This document shows positions 8,057 through 16,710 of a stretch of DNA of 24,211 nt, in pieces; the stretch's first letter is position 1, and each line of letters starts with the position of its first letter. The translations under genes and the position numbers were made by a program. The stretch comes from an uncultured Collinsella sp. GTDB lineage: Bacteria; Actinomycetota; Coriobacteriia; Coriobacteriales; Coriobacteriaceae. The notes beneath the pieces were generated by a model. It saw only the letters and a program-made list of their open reading frames with translations, was not told the DNA's origin and made no database searches. The stretch covers positions 1 to 24,211 of the forward strand of contig CAAENW010000109.1 of the NCBI GenBank assembly GCA_900757265.1. The letters are read 5' to 3'.

Positions 8057-8275
8057 TTAACCCTCGATCTCTATGCTCTCGCCGCCACCGTTCGGAACCA
8101 GCTTCACAGAGTAATCGAGCCGCGCCGCCGTTTGGCACAGGGTCTCAACCTTCATAGTCTTCGACTTCAGACGCTGGTCTAGCGCCTGCGGGGTGAGACC
8201 GAGGTCGATAGCAAGGGAACGTTGGGAACGGCCCTGCTCCTCAAGTATCGACTTGATAGCGTCTGCGGATCTCAT
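8057..8275 (-). CDS. Small XRE/Cro-type HTH regulator
   Basis: This 72-residue protein is almost entirely one helix-turn-helix domain. The core is RSQRSLAIDLGLTPQALDQR (about 16-35), then TLCQTAARLDYSVKLVP. Its start overlaps the stop of the helicase gene by ATGA, so it is translationally coupled. Its place inside a restriction-type operon suggests a control (C-protein-like) or autoregulatory role. The likely target is the AT-rich region upstream of the first operon gene near 13640-13680, where TAGCTTGAT repeats occur. The HTH class is clear; the target is inference. Confidence 0.8.
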   Translation of the reverse strand: MRSADAIKSILEEQGRSQRSLAIDLGLTPQALDQRLKSKTMKVETLCQTAARLDYSVKLVPNGGGESIEIEG

Positions 8276-11200
8276 AGCTGCAACATCCCTTGGTAGAAGC
8301 TTGACGGGAACATAAATTTGCGATCTTTCTTCTTTTTATCGTTGTCGAAGCGCACGGCGATTTTGTCGCTACCGATTGAGACGACCTCGCCGTAGCCGAA
8401 GCTCTTATGGAAGACCTGGGTTCCCTCCTCGATCTTGGAAAGGTCCGCTTCGGTGATGGCCGGCCCTTCAGGCTCCAAAGCCTTGGGCTCGGACTTTTTC
8501 GGATAACCGGAAAGCCACCAGCCGGCCTTGAAGCCCGTTGCCTTGCCGCCCTCCAGCTTGTAGGTGAACTGTGCGCCATTTGCGGCAAGCTCGTTCATGA
8601 CGGCGTCGAGCTCCCCGCCGCCGATTGCCCAAAGGCTTCCGCCCTTGGGGCGACGATCAGCGATGCGAACGTTGCAGGACTCGAGGACGTCGACGACCCA
8701 GTCCTTTTTGACGGGCGCCTCTCCGCGCGGTGTCGTATTCGCCGTCGACCTTGGCGCGCCAGATGTCGACGGCTTGGCCGGGGGCCTGACGGTAGGAACG
8801 GGAGACGAAACTTCCGCCTTAGCGCCGTTGCCCAGAGCGGACCCGTCGGGAGCAACCATCGACTCCTGCTGCTTCGCGTAGAGGTAGTCGTAATTGGACA
8901 GCGACGTGTCGTAAAGGCCGACCTTCTCACCTTCGTGCTTATTGATACCGGTATAGACAAGGCTTGCATCCTCGTAGCGGCGAAACTTGTAGACCGCGTC
9001 GTTCATGAGGGCGGAGTTGAACACGCCGAGCGAGACGAGCAAATTGAAATCAGAGACGTCAAGGCCAGTGACCTTCTTGAAAAGCCCCGGCTCCAGCTGA
9101 GTGATGACGTCGTAGAGAGTCTCCTCGCGGTAGTCGGTGAGGTACATGAAAACCGGGATACGCGTGGCGAACTTGATCAGCTTCTCCTGGATTTCCTTGC
9201 GCTTGGACTTGAACTCCTTCTCCTCCTCGGTGAGCTGCTTCTTCTCCTTTTGGGTGAGGTTGTCGCCCTTCTCCTTCTTGACCTTCTTGACGGCTTCGGA
9301 CTTGTTGATGATGGTCTTGATGTCATCGTTGAGGCTTCGGAAGCCCTCGATGCTCATGAGGGCGTTGATGGCCTCGTCGTTGGCGAGCAGGCGGCGCAGC
9401 GTGTCGTTGTCGACGTTGACCAGCAGCGCCGACTCCCAGCGCTTGGCGAGCAGCGTCGCGGAGGTTCCCGCCATGGCGATGTCGAGGATCTCGGAGGCGT
9501 CGATCTCCTTCATGCGGCTGCCGTCGTAGGCGAGCACGGGCAGGAAGCGGATGAAGTCGCCGACCTTCTGCTCGGGCCCCTTCTTCTCGGTGGAGAGCTG
9601 CGTGGAGTAGTCGGACACCATGGTGAGGGCGCGGTCGAGCGCAAAGTCGAACACGTAGCACTCGTTTTTGACGATCTGCACGTTCCCGTCGTCGTCCTTG
9701 ACCGTCCAGGGCGACTGCACGCGAAACGCCGTCTGGAAGTAGGTCTCGGCGCTCTTCACGTTGGAAAGCATGAATACGCCGGTCCAGGGCTTCACCGTGA
9801 CGCCCGTAGTGAGCTTGCCGCAGGACAGCGTGATGGACTTCGACTCGAGTGGGTCGCGCATCGACTTCTGCACGGGCGGCAGGGCGGCAAGGCCGATGCC
9901 CGCGCCCGAGCCTGCGCACACGTTGATGTGGTAGTCATGGAAGAAGGTGTTCTGGCGCTCCATGAGCAGGTTCTTCATGGCAAAGCACGATGCGACGTTA
10001 GGCAGGAACCATAGGGTATGACCGAGCACGGAAAGTAGGCGCACGTCGGAAAACGGCATGGCCGGCTTCTCCCCGAGCTTGAGCTCGTCAACCGTGGTAG
10101 GCATGTGCTGGCCGCGCATGAGGTCCAACCACATCTGAACATAGCTCTTGAACTTGAACTGCGCGGCCTCGCCCTCGCCCTCCGCAGAGAAGAAGACGTT
10201 GAGGTCGAACTGGTTGGTATCGGTGTTGAGCGCTATGCGCTTAATGTCCTCCGGCATCTGGTAGGTGAGCATGACCATGCGAGGGAGCGACGCGTAGGGA
10301 TTGGGGCCTTGGAAGGGCTTCCAGGCGGCTTTCGCGGCCTGTTCGTCCGAGTAGGTCCAGTTGAAGATTTGTTCCTCGATGAACTCTCCCGAGTTGAGAG
10401 CACGGAACGGCGTGCCAGACAGGAACAGGAAGTACTTGGTGACGATGGGCAGCCAGGTCTCGTCCTGCTCGTTACCAGTGACCCTGACGTCCTCGTGGAC
10501 GGCCTTCTCGTCGTCCTCGCCAATCGAGGCGAAGAGCTTGCGCGCGGAGTCTCGCCACGCGCCGAAGTGGTACTCGTCGAAGATGACAAGGTCCCAGTCG
10601 GTTAGACGCACCCATTCGTGGCGAGCCTTGATGTTGCCGTTGGAGTCGAGGCCGAGGTAGTCCTGGAACGAGCCGAAACAGACGATGGGACGCGACGGAT
10701 CGCAATCCTCGTATTGTCGCCCTTCGCGGCACACGAACTGCCAGCCCTCAAAATCGACATGGCGATTGAGGTCTTCCTCCCACGCGCTCTGGACGGCAGG
10801 CTTGAACGTGAGCACGAGCACGCGGCTCATGCCCATGGACTTGGCGAGCTCGTAGGAGGCGAATGTCTTGCCGAAGCGCATCTTTGCGTTCCATAGGAAC
10901 TTGGGCGTACGTTTAGAACCCTCGGCGTTGACCGACTCGAAATACTCGCGAGTGCGCCGCACGGCTTCCGCCTGCTCTGGGCGCATCTTGAAGTTCTGGT
11001 CACGCTCCTCGACGTTCTCGGTGCGGTCGCGTACGGCGACCCATGCAGCGCGCACATCATCTGGCGTGCAGCGAAACCACTCGCCACCCATCCCCTCGTG
11101 GCCATGTCTTTCAAGCCAGTGGTGCAACGGGTGGTCAAGGAACACCGTGCCATCATCGCGAACTGCCGACTCTGCGAAAACGATGTTGTAGGGTCGCTCC

Positions 11201-11361
11201 TCGGGTTGAATCACCGGAAATTGCTCACGCACACGCACTTCGACGTCGCGCGTGGTGTAGCCAACCTTGAGGAGCCCATCATGGTTGGGATTAGCGTCCT
11301 TATAGGCGTAGATTGATGGATGGGAATCCGGCCGTTGTGGGAAAAACTCATCAGTGGACAT
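8272..11361 (-). CDS. GIY-YIG-like nuclease fused to DEAD-family helicase
   Basis: This 1029-residue multidomain protein begins with a T5orf172/GIY-YIG-like domain (about 14-100): SIYAY (16-20), KVGYT (32-36), R44 and GGEWF (93-97) with a candidate catalytic Glu. An SF2 helicase follows. Its atypical Walker A is NAKMRFGKT (158-166). The Walker B box is DEYH (262-265), motif III is SGTPF (315-319), and motif V/VI-like segments are CGKLTTGVTV (514-523) and YFQTAFRVQSP (541-551). A Lys/Glu-rich coiled-coil-like stretch covers about 690-730. The last ~50 residues (GTQVFHKSFGYGEVVSI) resemble the Tudor-like tail of PcrA/UvrD. It is two bases from the methylase gene upstream and overlaps the XRE gene, so it is the probable restriction/translocation subunit of that system. 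Confidence 0.85.
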   Translation of the reverse strand: MSTDEFFPQRPDSHPSIYAYKDANPNHDGLLKVGYTTRDVEVRVREQFPVIQPEERPYNIVFAESAVRDDGTVFLDHPLHHWLERHGHEGMGGEWFRCTPDDVRAAWVAVRDRTENVEERDQNFKMRPEQAEAVRRTREYFESVNAEGSKRTPKFLWNAKMRFGKTFASYELAKSMGMSRVLVLTFKPAVQSAWEEDLNRHVDFEGWQFVCREGRQYEDCDPSRPIVCFGSFQDYLGLDSNGNIKARHEWVRLTDWDLVIFDEYHFGAWRDSARKLFASIGEDDEKAVHEDVRVTGNEQDETWLPIVTKYFLFLSGTPFRALNSGEFIEEQIFNWTYSDEQAAKAAWKPFQGPNPYASLPRMVMLTYQMPEDIKRIALNTDTNQFDLNVFFSAEGEGEAAQFKFKSYVQMWLDLMRGQHMPTTVDELKLGEKPAMPFSDVRLLSVLGHTLWFLPNVASCFAMKNLLMERQNTFFHDYHINVCAGSGAGIGLAALPPVQKSMRDPLESKSITLSCGKLTTGVTVKPWTGVFMLSNVKSAETYFQTAFRVQSPWTVKDDDGNVQIVKNECYVFDFALDRALTMVSDYSTQLSTEKKGPEQKVGDFIRFLPVLAYDGSRMKEIDASEILDIAMAGTSATLLAKRWESALLVNVDNDTLRRLLANDEAINALMSIEGFRSLNDDIKTIINKSEAVKKVKKEKGDNLTQKEKKQLTEEEKEFKSKRKEIQEKLIKFATRIPVFMYLTDYREETLYDVITQLEPGLFKKVTGLDVSDFNLLVSLGVFNSALMNDAVYKFRRYEDASLVYTGINKHEGEKVGLYDTSLSNYDYLYAKQQESMVAPDGSALGNGAKAEVSSPVPTVRPPAKPSTSGAPRSTANTTPRGEAPVKKDWVVDVLESCNVRIADRRPKGGSLWAIGGGELDAVMNELAANGAQFTYKLEGGKATGFKAGWWLSGYPKKSEPKALEPEGPAITEADLSKIEEGTQVFHKSFGYGEVVSIGSDKIAVRFDNDKKKKDRKFMFPSSFYQGMLQL

Positions 11362-11363
11362 AG

Positions 11364-12908
11364 CTATTCACCTGTATCCATGGGCTGGATTGATTCTTCG
11401 ATGAAGGTGATTTCATCTTGATTGAGCCCAAAAGCCGAATAGAGTTCTTGGTCTGTCCATTTTTTAGAAAAATCTAGCAACGGTACAAAACGATAAGTCT
11501 TAGAAGTTGCGTCCTGGCTTGCTTTCGCCACGCCATGCATGAAACGTGCAAATTTAGTTCGAAGATAAAGACTTAAGTTTCTGCATTCAGCCTCGTTGTA
11601 ATCAGAATCACCGCCAATCACAATATACGATTCTGTACAGCATGTTCCAGGCCCGACAACGTAGGTATTCAAATTATCGTCCGGAAGCTCAGTACCTATG
11701 TTGTTCGCCCTTGATGTAAGCACCTTCCATGAGCCCAGCCACTCCTGATGAATCTTGACCTGGGACTTTTCGATATAACCTTTTTTCAGACCTCTTGCTA
11801 TGCACGCAACTGGATCCCGAAGACCCTCTTTTGCTGAATGAAAGTCAGGATGATTAATGAAAGATGTACCTATGCCGAAGGGCTTCCTCGAAGAAACAAT
11901 GCTCGACAGGACCTTATTTCCTGCAATTCGAGTCACTTTCTCGAGAATTGAAAGGGCCTTCTGCTGACGAACGAAAATATCAAGGTCCTTGTATTGTAGG
12001 GGCCGCTGGACCTCAGTGTAGTTTTCGCCTTCATGAGTGACGACCCTGACACCGGCTACGCTGTTATCATAGTTTCTATCCCATAGGAAATAGCAAACTC
12101 CTCCACGAATGTTGACCCCTGGAAAGCAGTCATCCGTATTCGGAAAATCATGCAATTCTTTAATATGATGGTCCGCAAGCATCTTGGCGCGAAAATCATC
12201 CAAGCCCTTGCCCCCCGAATACCAACGTGCGGGCATAATCATGCTCAGATAATGGGGGTTCAGTTTTTCCGCCCGCGTTACAAAGTGCTGGTAAATTGGC
12301 TTTGCGCTAGCCTGTGCACCGCCGTCGCTAAGTTGATAGGGCGGATTGCTAATGATGACATCAAATTTCATAGGAAATAGTTCCTTCGAGTTGTCGAGAT
12401 GGATGAACTCATACGCGTGAGACTCGAGCTCATCCGAGCGATCGTATTCTCCTTGTGTCGCACCGCAGTATTTGCATTTGCAATTAATCCAACTGTGTTC
12501 GCATCGCTTGAAGCGGATATTGCCCTCGGCACTGTCGAATTCGACAACCGAGTACCTACTGTTCGGATATTTTGAACAGTAGGCGCTTCGGCGAGAAAGC
12601 AAGCTTGTAAGCTCGGTGATCGCAACGCCGTGAAGTTGCTTTTTGAAGATATGCTCCAAACGCTCGTCCAGGTCGGGAATCTCATTCTCAAGGCCCTCGA
12701 TGAGGCGCTTGGCTATCTCGCGCAAGAAGACACCCGACTTGCACGCCGGATCAAGGAATGTCGCGTTGGGGTCGCTCCAAATCTCTTTCGGCAGCATGTC
12801 AAGCATCTGATTCGCAACCTCGGGTGGGGTGAACACCTCATCATTCGACAGGTTGGCTAGGCAACTGAGGACGTCGGGGTTGTACGTCTTGTCGTAGAGC
12901 CCACTCAT
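11364..12908 (-). CDS. Eco57I-like N6-adenine DNA methyltransferase
   Basis: This 514-residue protein has methylase motif I as FLDPACKSGVFLREI (51-65), with Lys where most relatives have Gly, and catalytic motif IV NPPYQ (188-192). Between them is a likely zinc knuckle, C136-x6-C143-x-C145-x2-C148. The C-terminal half (about 300-500) is the probable target-recognition region. It should methylate adenine N6 from S-adenosylmethionine. It overlaps the upstream small methylase-like gene by ATGA and is two bases from the helicase gene, so the three are one transcript and probably one complex. Base composition around 11.4-12.2 kb is more AT-rich than in neighbours, a hint of separate origin. The recognition sequence cannot be read from this. 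Confidence 0.88.
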   Translation of the reverse strand: MSGLYDKTYNPDVLSCLANLSNDEVFTPPEVANQMLDMLPKEIWSDPNATFLDPACKSGVFLREIAKRLIEGLENEIPDLDERLEHIFKKQLHGVAITELTSLLSRRSAYCSKYPNSRYSVVEFDSAEGNIRFKRCEHSWINCKCKYCGATQGEYDRSDELESHAYEFIHLDNSKELFPMKFDVIISNPPYQLSDGGAQASAKPIYQHFVTRAEKLNPHYLSMIMPARWYSGGKGLDDFRAKMLADHHIKELHDFPNTDDCFPGVNIRGGVCYFLWDRNYDNSVAGVRVVTHEGENYTEVQRPLQYKDLDIFVRQQKALSILEKVTRIAGNKVLSSIVSSRKPFGIGTSFINHPDFHSAKEGLRDPVACIARGLKKGYIEKSQVKIHQEWLGSWKVLTSRANNIGTELPDDNLNTYVVGPGTCCTESYIVIGGDSDYNEAECRNLSLYLRTKFARFMHGVAKASQDATSKTYRFVPLLDFSKKWTDQELYSAFGLNQDEITFIEESIQPMDTGE

Positions 12909-13597
12909 GCGGCAGCTCCTATCTGGTAGATGTCCATAAGGGGAAACTCGCGGATGGGTAGTGGAATGTAAGCCTGCAGCTCCTCATCAAACTCCCACTC
13001 CGAGGTATTGCTACCCGAAAGGCCGAAGAGGCTCATCTGTTGGCGTTGGCCCTCGAGCAGCTCGTCAAGACGGAAATCTCGGCGCTTGACCTTGCCCCCC
13101 ATGGCAAGCGTCCACTCAGAAAAGATGATGGGCTCATCAGTGTCATTCTGCTCGGCGTCGACCATTTTCATGGACAGGGCGTTTCCGCACAGGATGTTCC
13201 TGTCGACAACAGTGCGGATGGCGTCAAGAAACGCAACATTGATTCGGTTTTTGCAGACCTTAGTGTATTCCGTCGAGAAGAGCTCGAAAAGACGTTTCCG
13301 GCAGGCAGCAGCGTTGTCGGCAAGCAGTTCGACGCCGTAGAGGCTCGACACGGCAAGAAACGCATTGCGCTCGTAGTCGGGCGCCGACTTGCCGTAGTTC
13401 TTTTTGACAACTGAAAGCTTGCGGCGCAATACCTCGGCCAGAAAGTTTCCGTCTCCGCAGGCGGGCTCGAGGAAGCGACTCTCGATACGCTTGCACTCGG
13501 AAGCTACCATGTCGAGCATGGCGTTGACCTCGCGCTCGTTGGTGAAGACCTCTCCGTGGTCCACGACTCGATCTCGGGATTTAATTTGCTTGGCCAT
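12905..13597 (-). CDS. Small SAM-binding N6-methylase-like subunit lacking NPPY
   Basis: This 230-residue protein has a good methylase N-terminus: HGEVFTN (14-20) and motif I FLEPACGDGNFLAEVL (42-57). A GVE acidic-loop motif lies at 88-90. No (D/N)PP(Y/F) catalytic motif is present; the chain goes from GNALSMK to IIFSEWTLAMGG and ends after an acidic region. It is therefore either a non-catalytic partner of the Eco57I-like protein or the N-terminal half of a split enzyme. The start at 13597 has GGAG five bases upstream; the frame is open to 13624 but without such a site. It is the first gene of the leftward operon and overlaps the next by ATGA. Confidence 0.8.
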   Translation of the reverse strand: MAKQIKSRDRVVDHGEVFTNEREVNAMLDMVASECKRIESRFLEPACGDGNFLAEVLRRKLSVVKKNYGKSAPDYERNAFLAVSSLYGVELLADNAAACRKRLFELFSTEYTKVCKNRINVAFLDAIRTVVDRNILCGNALSMKMVDAEQNDTDEPIIFSEWTLAMGGKVKRRDFRLDELLEGQRQQMSLFGLSGSNTSEWEFDEELQAYIPLPIREFPLMDIYQIGAAA

Positions 13598-13797
13598 AGA
13601 TGCTCCTATTGTGCACGAATACAACCGTTAGCAAGCATATATCAATGTGTAGCTTGATACAAGGCCTAGCTTGATTTGGTAGACTGAAAGATAAAGCTCA
13701 GGCAACCTACGCTGGTAAAATAAACGCATTAAATCTTTACTGCAGGCTACGTCGCCGTCGTTCTGTGTTAATTAATTCATGGCATGCGGAGGTGCTA
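13598..13797. promoter_or_regulatory. Divergent promoter region between the two defence operons
   Basis: This 200-base AT-rich gap serves the leftward methylase operon and the rightward Gabija-like pair. TAGCTTGAT occurs twice in direct orientation (13650-13658, 13667-13675), 17 bp apart. ATCAA at 13641-13645 makes an inverted partner to the first copy. A minus-strand TTGTAT-17-TATGCT pair overlaps these repeats. For the plus strand an extended -10, TGGTAAAAT (13713-13721), is seen. The repeats are candidate operators for the small XRE protein. All assignments are by eye. Confidence 0.4.
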
Positions 13798-15474
13798 ATG
13801 GAGGACGAAAACAGACCGTTTACTATTTCTAAGGTGAGGATTTCCGGCTTCAAAAAGATTAGGAATCCATTTGAACTAACCTTCAATGATCTCGTTACCA
13901 TTCTCGTAGGAGACAACGGGGTTGGAAAGAGCACCATTGTTGAAGCGATAAACCTTGCCCTAAGCGGGAAATACCACGATGCGCCAATCAGCCGAAGCGT
14001 TTCTGAATACCTGTTCAACAAGGACAACGTGGCCCTGTTTACGAATTCATCCCAACCATACCTAGTTTTTCCGGAGGTGCGAATCGATGTCTACCTTGAA
14101 GGAGGCGATAAGGCTACAGCGGCACGGTTGAGCGGCGCATATTGCCCCGAGAAGACCCGGAAATGCGGCTTCTCATTCACGATCTCCTTCGATTCAGAAT
14201 ATCTTCCAGAAGTTGAAGAGGCATCACGAAGCGAACACTTTGATTCACTGCCTATAGAGTATTTTGAGGCATCGTGGACAACCTTCTCCGGGGAAAAGGT
14301 GACGCCACGAATGCTTCCCATCACATCGGTGCTCATCAACCCGAACGGAGACATGCGCCCTTCGTTCGGGACCGACCGCGCAACGAAATCCCTAATCGAC
14401 ACGCTCGGCAAAGATGATCGACTGGCCCTCTCACAGGGAGCGCGCAAAGGCAAGGACGGGTTTCGGCAGGCCGTAAGGAGTGGCGAGATAAATCGAAAAC
14501 TAGCAAGAAGTGCAAGCTTCAAAGCGGGCAATCCAGAGCTCGACGTCAACCTAGGTAGCGCCGACTCCTGGTACCGAGATTTGACCATTTCACTCTCCGG
14601 TGTTCCGTACGAGAATATCGGCGCGGGACCTCAGTGCCTGCTTCAGAGCGAAATATCATTCGGATCAATCTCAAGCGGAAGCAACAAGCCGACAGTGGTG
14701 CTGATAGAGGAGCCTGAAAACCATCTCTCGTATGGAAACTTGAACAGATTGCTCTCGCTGCTCAACAGCTACCAAGGAAGCCAGTTCCTCTGCACGACTC
14801 ATTCAAGTTTCGTCGCCAACAAGCTCGGTCTCGAAAACCTCGTCGTTATCGGTTCCGCGGCGGATGGAATACCCTCGACCACACTAAAACACCTGCCAGA
14901 GGCCACTTATTCGTTTTTCAGGAAACTGCCCGGCTTCGAAACGTTACGCCTCGCCCTCGTAGACAAGGCCATTCTCGTTGAGGGACCATCTGACGAGCTG
15001 ATTATCCAGCGCGCGTATCAGGACAAATACGGGCGCTCCCCATTAGCAGATGGCATAGACGTCATTTCCGTTGGCCTGGCGTTTGAACGATTCCTGAGCA
15101 TCGCTCAGCTGATTGGAAAGAAGGTCGCCATCGTCACGGATAACGACGGCAACCCAGAAAAGTTAGCGAAAAAATTCGAACCCTATTTACCGCTGGGGAA
15201 CATACAGGCGTTCTTTGACAGCGAAGCGCATGACGAGCCGCACGACGACTATCCCACGCTTCGCTTGGATACGCTGGAGGCCACGTTAGTAAGGAGTGCC
15301 GGGCGAGAAACGCTCTGCTCGCTATTGGGAAGGAAGGACGAGAGCGACCATAGCCTAATCCACTATATGGAAACCAGCAAGACGGACACAGCCCTTTCTA
15401 TCTTCGATTCAGAGACCTCGATCGCATTCCCCGACTACATTACTGGAGCCATCGAGTGGATAGGCGAAAACTAG
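13798..15474 (+). CDS. gajA: OLD-family ATPase/TOPRIM nuclease, Gabija GajA-like
   Basis: This 558-residue protein, close to the ~578 of Bacillus GajA, has the full class 2 OLD layout. The ABC-type ATPase shows Walker A GDNGVGKST (38-46), a signature-like GAGPQ (275-279), Walker B VVLIEEPE (300-307) and H-loop TTHSS (333-337). The TOPRIM domain follows with VEGPSDE (394-400), VTDNDG (446-451) and a third acidic motif near TLEATLV (492-498). GajA is a sequence-specific DNA nickase/nuclease gated by nucleotide levels; that function is known from the family, not shown here. I chose the ATG at 13798 because GGAGG lies five to six bases upstream; the ATG at 13765 lacks one. It overlaps the UvrD-like gene, the standard Gabija order. 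Confidence 0.88.
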   Translation: MEDENRPFTISKVRISGFKKIRNPFELTFNDLVTILVGDNGVGKSTIVEAINLALSGKYHDAPISRSVSEYLFNKDNVALFTNSSQPYLVFPEVRIDVYLEGGDKATAARLSGAYCPEKTRKCGFSFTISFDSEYLPEVEEASRSEHFDSLPIEYFEASWTTFSGEKVTPRMLPITSVLINPNGDMRPSFGTDRATKSLIDTLGKDDRLALSQGARKGKDGFRQAVRSGEINRKLARSASFKAGNPELDVNLGSADSWYRDLTISLSGVPYENIGAGPQCLLQSEISFGSISSGSNKPTVVLIEEPENHLSYGNLNRLLSLLNSYQGSQFLCTTHSSFVANKLGLENLVVIGSAADGIPSTTLKHLPEATYSFFRKLPGFETLRLALVDKAILVEGPSDELIIQRAYQDKYGRSPLADGIDVISVGLAFERFLSIAQLIGKKVAIVTDNDGNPEKLAKKFEPYLPLGNIQAFFDSEAHDEPHDDYPTLRLDTLEATLVRSAGRETLCSLLGRKDESDHSLIHYMETSKTDTALSIFDSETSIAFPDYITGAIEWIGEN

Positions 15475-16505
15475 TGGCAACTCAGAAGTGCATTATGGCC
15501 GGTGCAGGAACCGGGAAGACAACCTATCTCCTCAACCAGGCACTGAACGTTCCCCACGAGAAGAATGTTCTTTACCTCACATATACGGAAGCGGCGGCAA
15601 TTCACTTCGCAAGTCGAGTGAAGGCGATACGCGGCGCAGTTCCCGGCAATATCACCGTCATGACCTGGTATAGCTTTCTTCTCGCACACGGAGTTAGGCC
15701 CTTCCCTTATCCTCTTCCCGGTATCTTGCCGCGAGGCATTAGCTTTGTTGAGGGAAAGGTCCCTCAACGTAGAGGAGTGACCAGGGGTAACCCGGCCTAC
15801 TATCTCGCGAACGAACGAGGAGACGTATTCAGCTCGCGCCTCGCCGACCTTGCCTGCAAATGCAACGAGCAGGTTGGCGGCGATGCCGTCAATCGCATTA
15901 GCGACATGTTCGACATCATCCTTATCGATGAGGCTCAGGACTTGTCCTCATACGATTACGACTACATCTGCAGTCTGATGCATACGCCCGCATCCGTCAT
16001 AGTCGTCGGCGACCCGAGGCAGAGGACTTACACCACTTCGAAAGAGGGGCCGTATACGGAAGAGACGTTCTTCGATTATGCTCGACGTCGCCAACTGTGT
16101 GAGATCGACACCGATAGCCTTTCTGTCTGCCACCGCTGCAGACCAGATGTTGTCGCACTTGCCAACGCCTTATTTCCAGACCTGCCAGCACTGGCTTGCG
16201 CTACACCCGACGAGAAGACCCATCTCCGCACCCTGTCAAGAGGAGAGCGCGTCAAGCCACCGGTAGACTTCCTTGAGGCGATGCACTTGACCTGGCAAGC
16301 AAAATCATTGCCTTATAGCAATTGCTCGACAATGACAATGGGTGCTTCGAAAGGCTCCGAATTCAACAATGTCGCAGTTTGGCTGACCAAGCCCATGTCC
16401 ATGTGGCTCGATAATAGAGAGGTGCCGCTTAAACCAAGCGCAAGGGCAAAGATGTATGTTGCGATAACGCGAGCTCGTAACAATTTATGGCTAGTCAGGC
16501 CATAA
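15456..16505 (+). CDS. gajB: UvrD-like SF1 helicase, short Gabija GajB-like
   Basis: The 349 residues carry all main SF1A helicase motifs: Walker A GAGTGKT (16-22), Ia LTYTEAA (41-47), TWYSF (70-74), Walker B ILIDEAQD (155-162), motif III VVGDPRQ (183-189), HRCRPDVVALAN (226-237), SKGSEF (298-303) and VAITRAR (335-341). It is about 145 residues shorter than Bacillus GajB (494), apparently lacking most helicase accessory subdomains. The start is a GTG at 15456 with GGAG seven bases upstream; another GTG at 15474 is possible. It overlaps gajA by 19 bases. In Gabija, GajB binds the GajA core and senses DNA ends. The pairing with an OLD protein makes the assignment strong; the short length is the odd point. 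Confidence 0.85.
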   Translation: MDRRKLVATQKCIMAGAGTGKTTYLLNQALNVPHEKNVLYLTYTEAAAIHFASRVKAIRGAVPGNITVMTWYSFLLAHGVRPFPYPLPGILPRGISFVEGKVPQRRGVTRGNPAYYLANERGDVFSSRLADLACKCNEQVGGDAVNRISDMFDIILIDEAQDLSSYDYDYICSLMHTPASVIVVGDPRQRTYTTSKEGPYTEETFFDYARRRQLCEIDTDSLSVCHRCRPDVVALANALFPDLPALACATPDEKTHLRTLSRGERVKPPVDFLEAMHLTWQAKSLPYSNCSTMTMGASKGSEFNNVAVWLTKPMSMWLDNREVPLKPSARAKMYVAITRARNNLWLVRP

Positions 16506-16533
16506 TGACACCCTTGGCTGGCGCTCAAACCGT

Positions 16534-16559
16534 GCCGCTCGTCCATTGCATCGAGCGGC
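16534..16559 (+). terminator. Weak hairpin after gajB
   Basis: GCCGCTCG (16534-16541) pairs perfectly with CGAGCGGC (16552-16559) around a 10-nt loop, 28 bases after the gajB stop. A C-run, not a U-run, follows, so this is at best a poor intrinsic terminator. The remaining ~200-base gap holds no supported gene. Confidence 0.3.
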
Positions 16560-16710
16560 CCCCCACATCGCGCATCGCTATGCCACGCCTCGTCTGCTCC
16601 AGCCGCCCTCAGCATCGACATGGTCCTCGGCATCGATGAGTTTGGCCCAAACACGTCTCACTGAAACCTCTGAAATCGTACAGAACTCATACGCGTACCT
16701 GTTACGACCG

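Noticed and set aside
8407..10014. 535-codon open frame antisense to the helicase gene
   Set aside because: Its Leu/Val/Glu/Asp-rich composition is typical of the antisense of GC-rich coding DNA, and the opposite strand carries clear helicase motifs.
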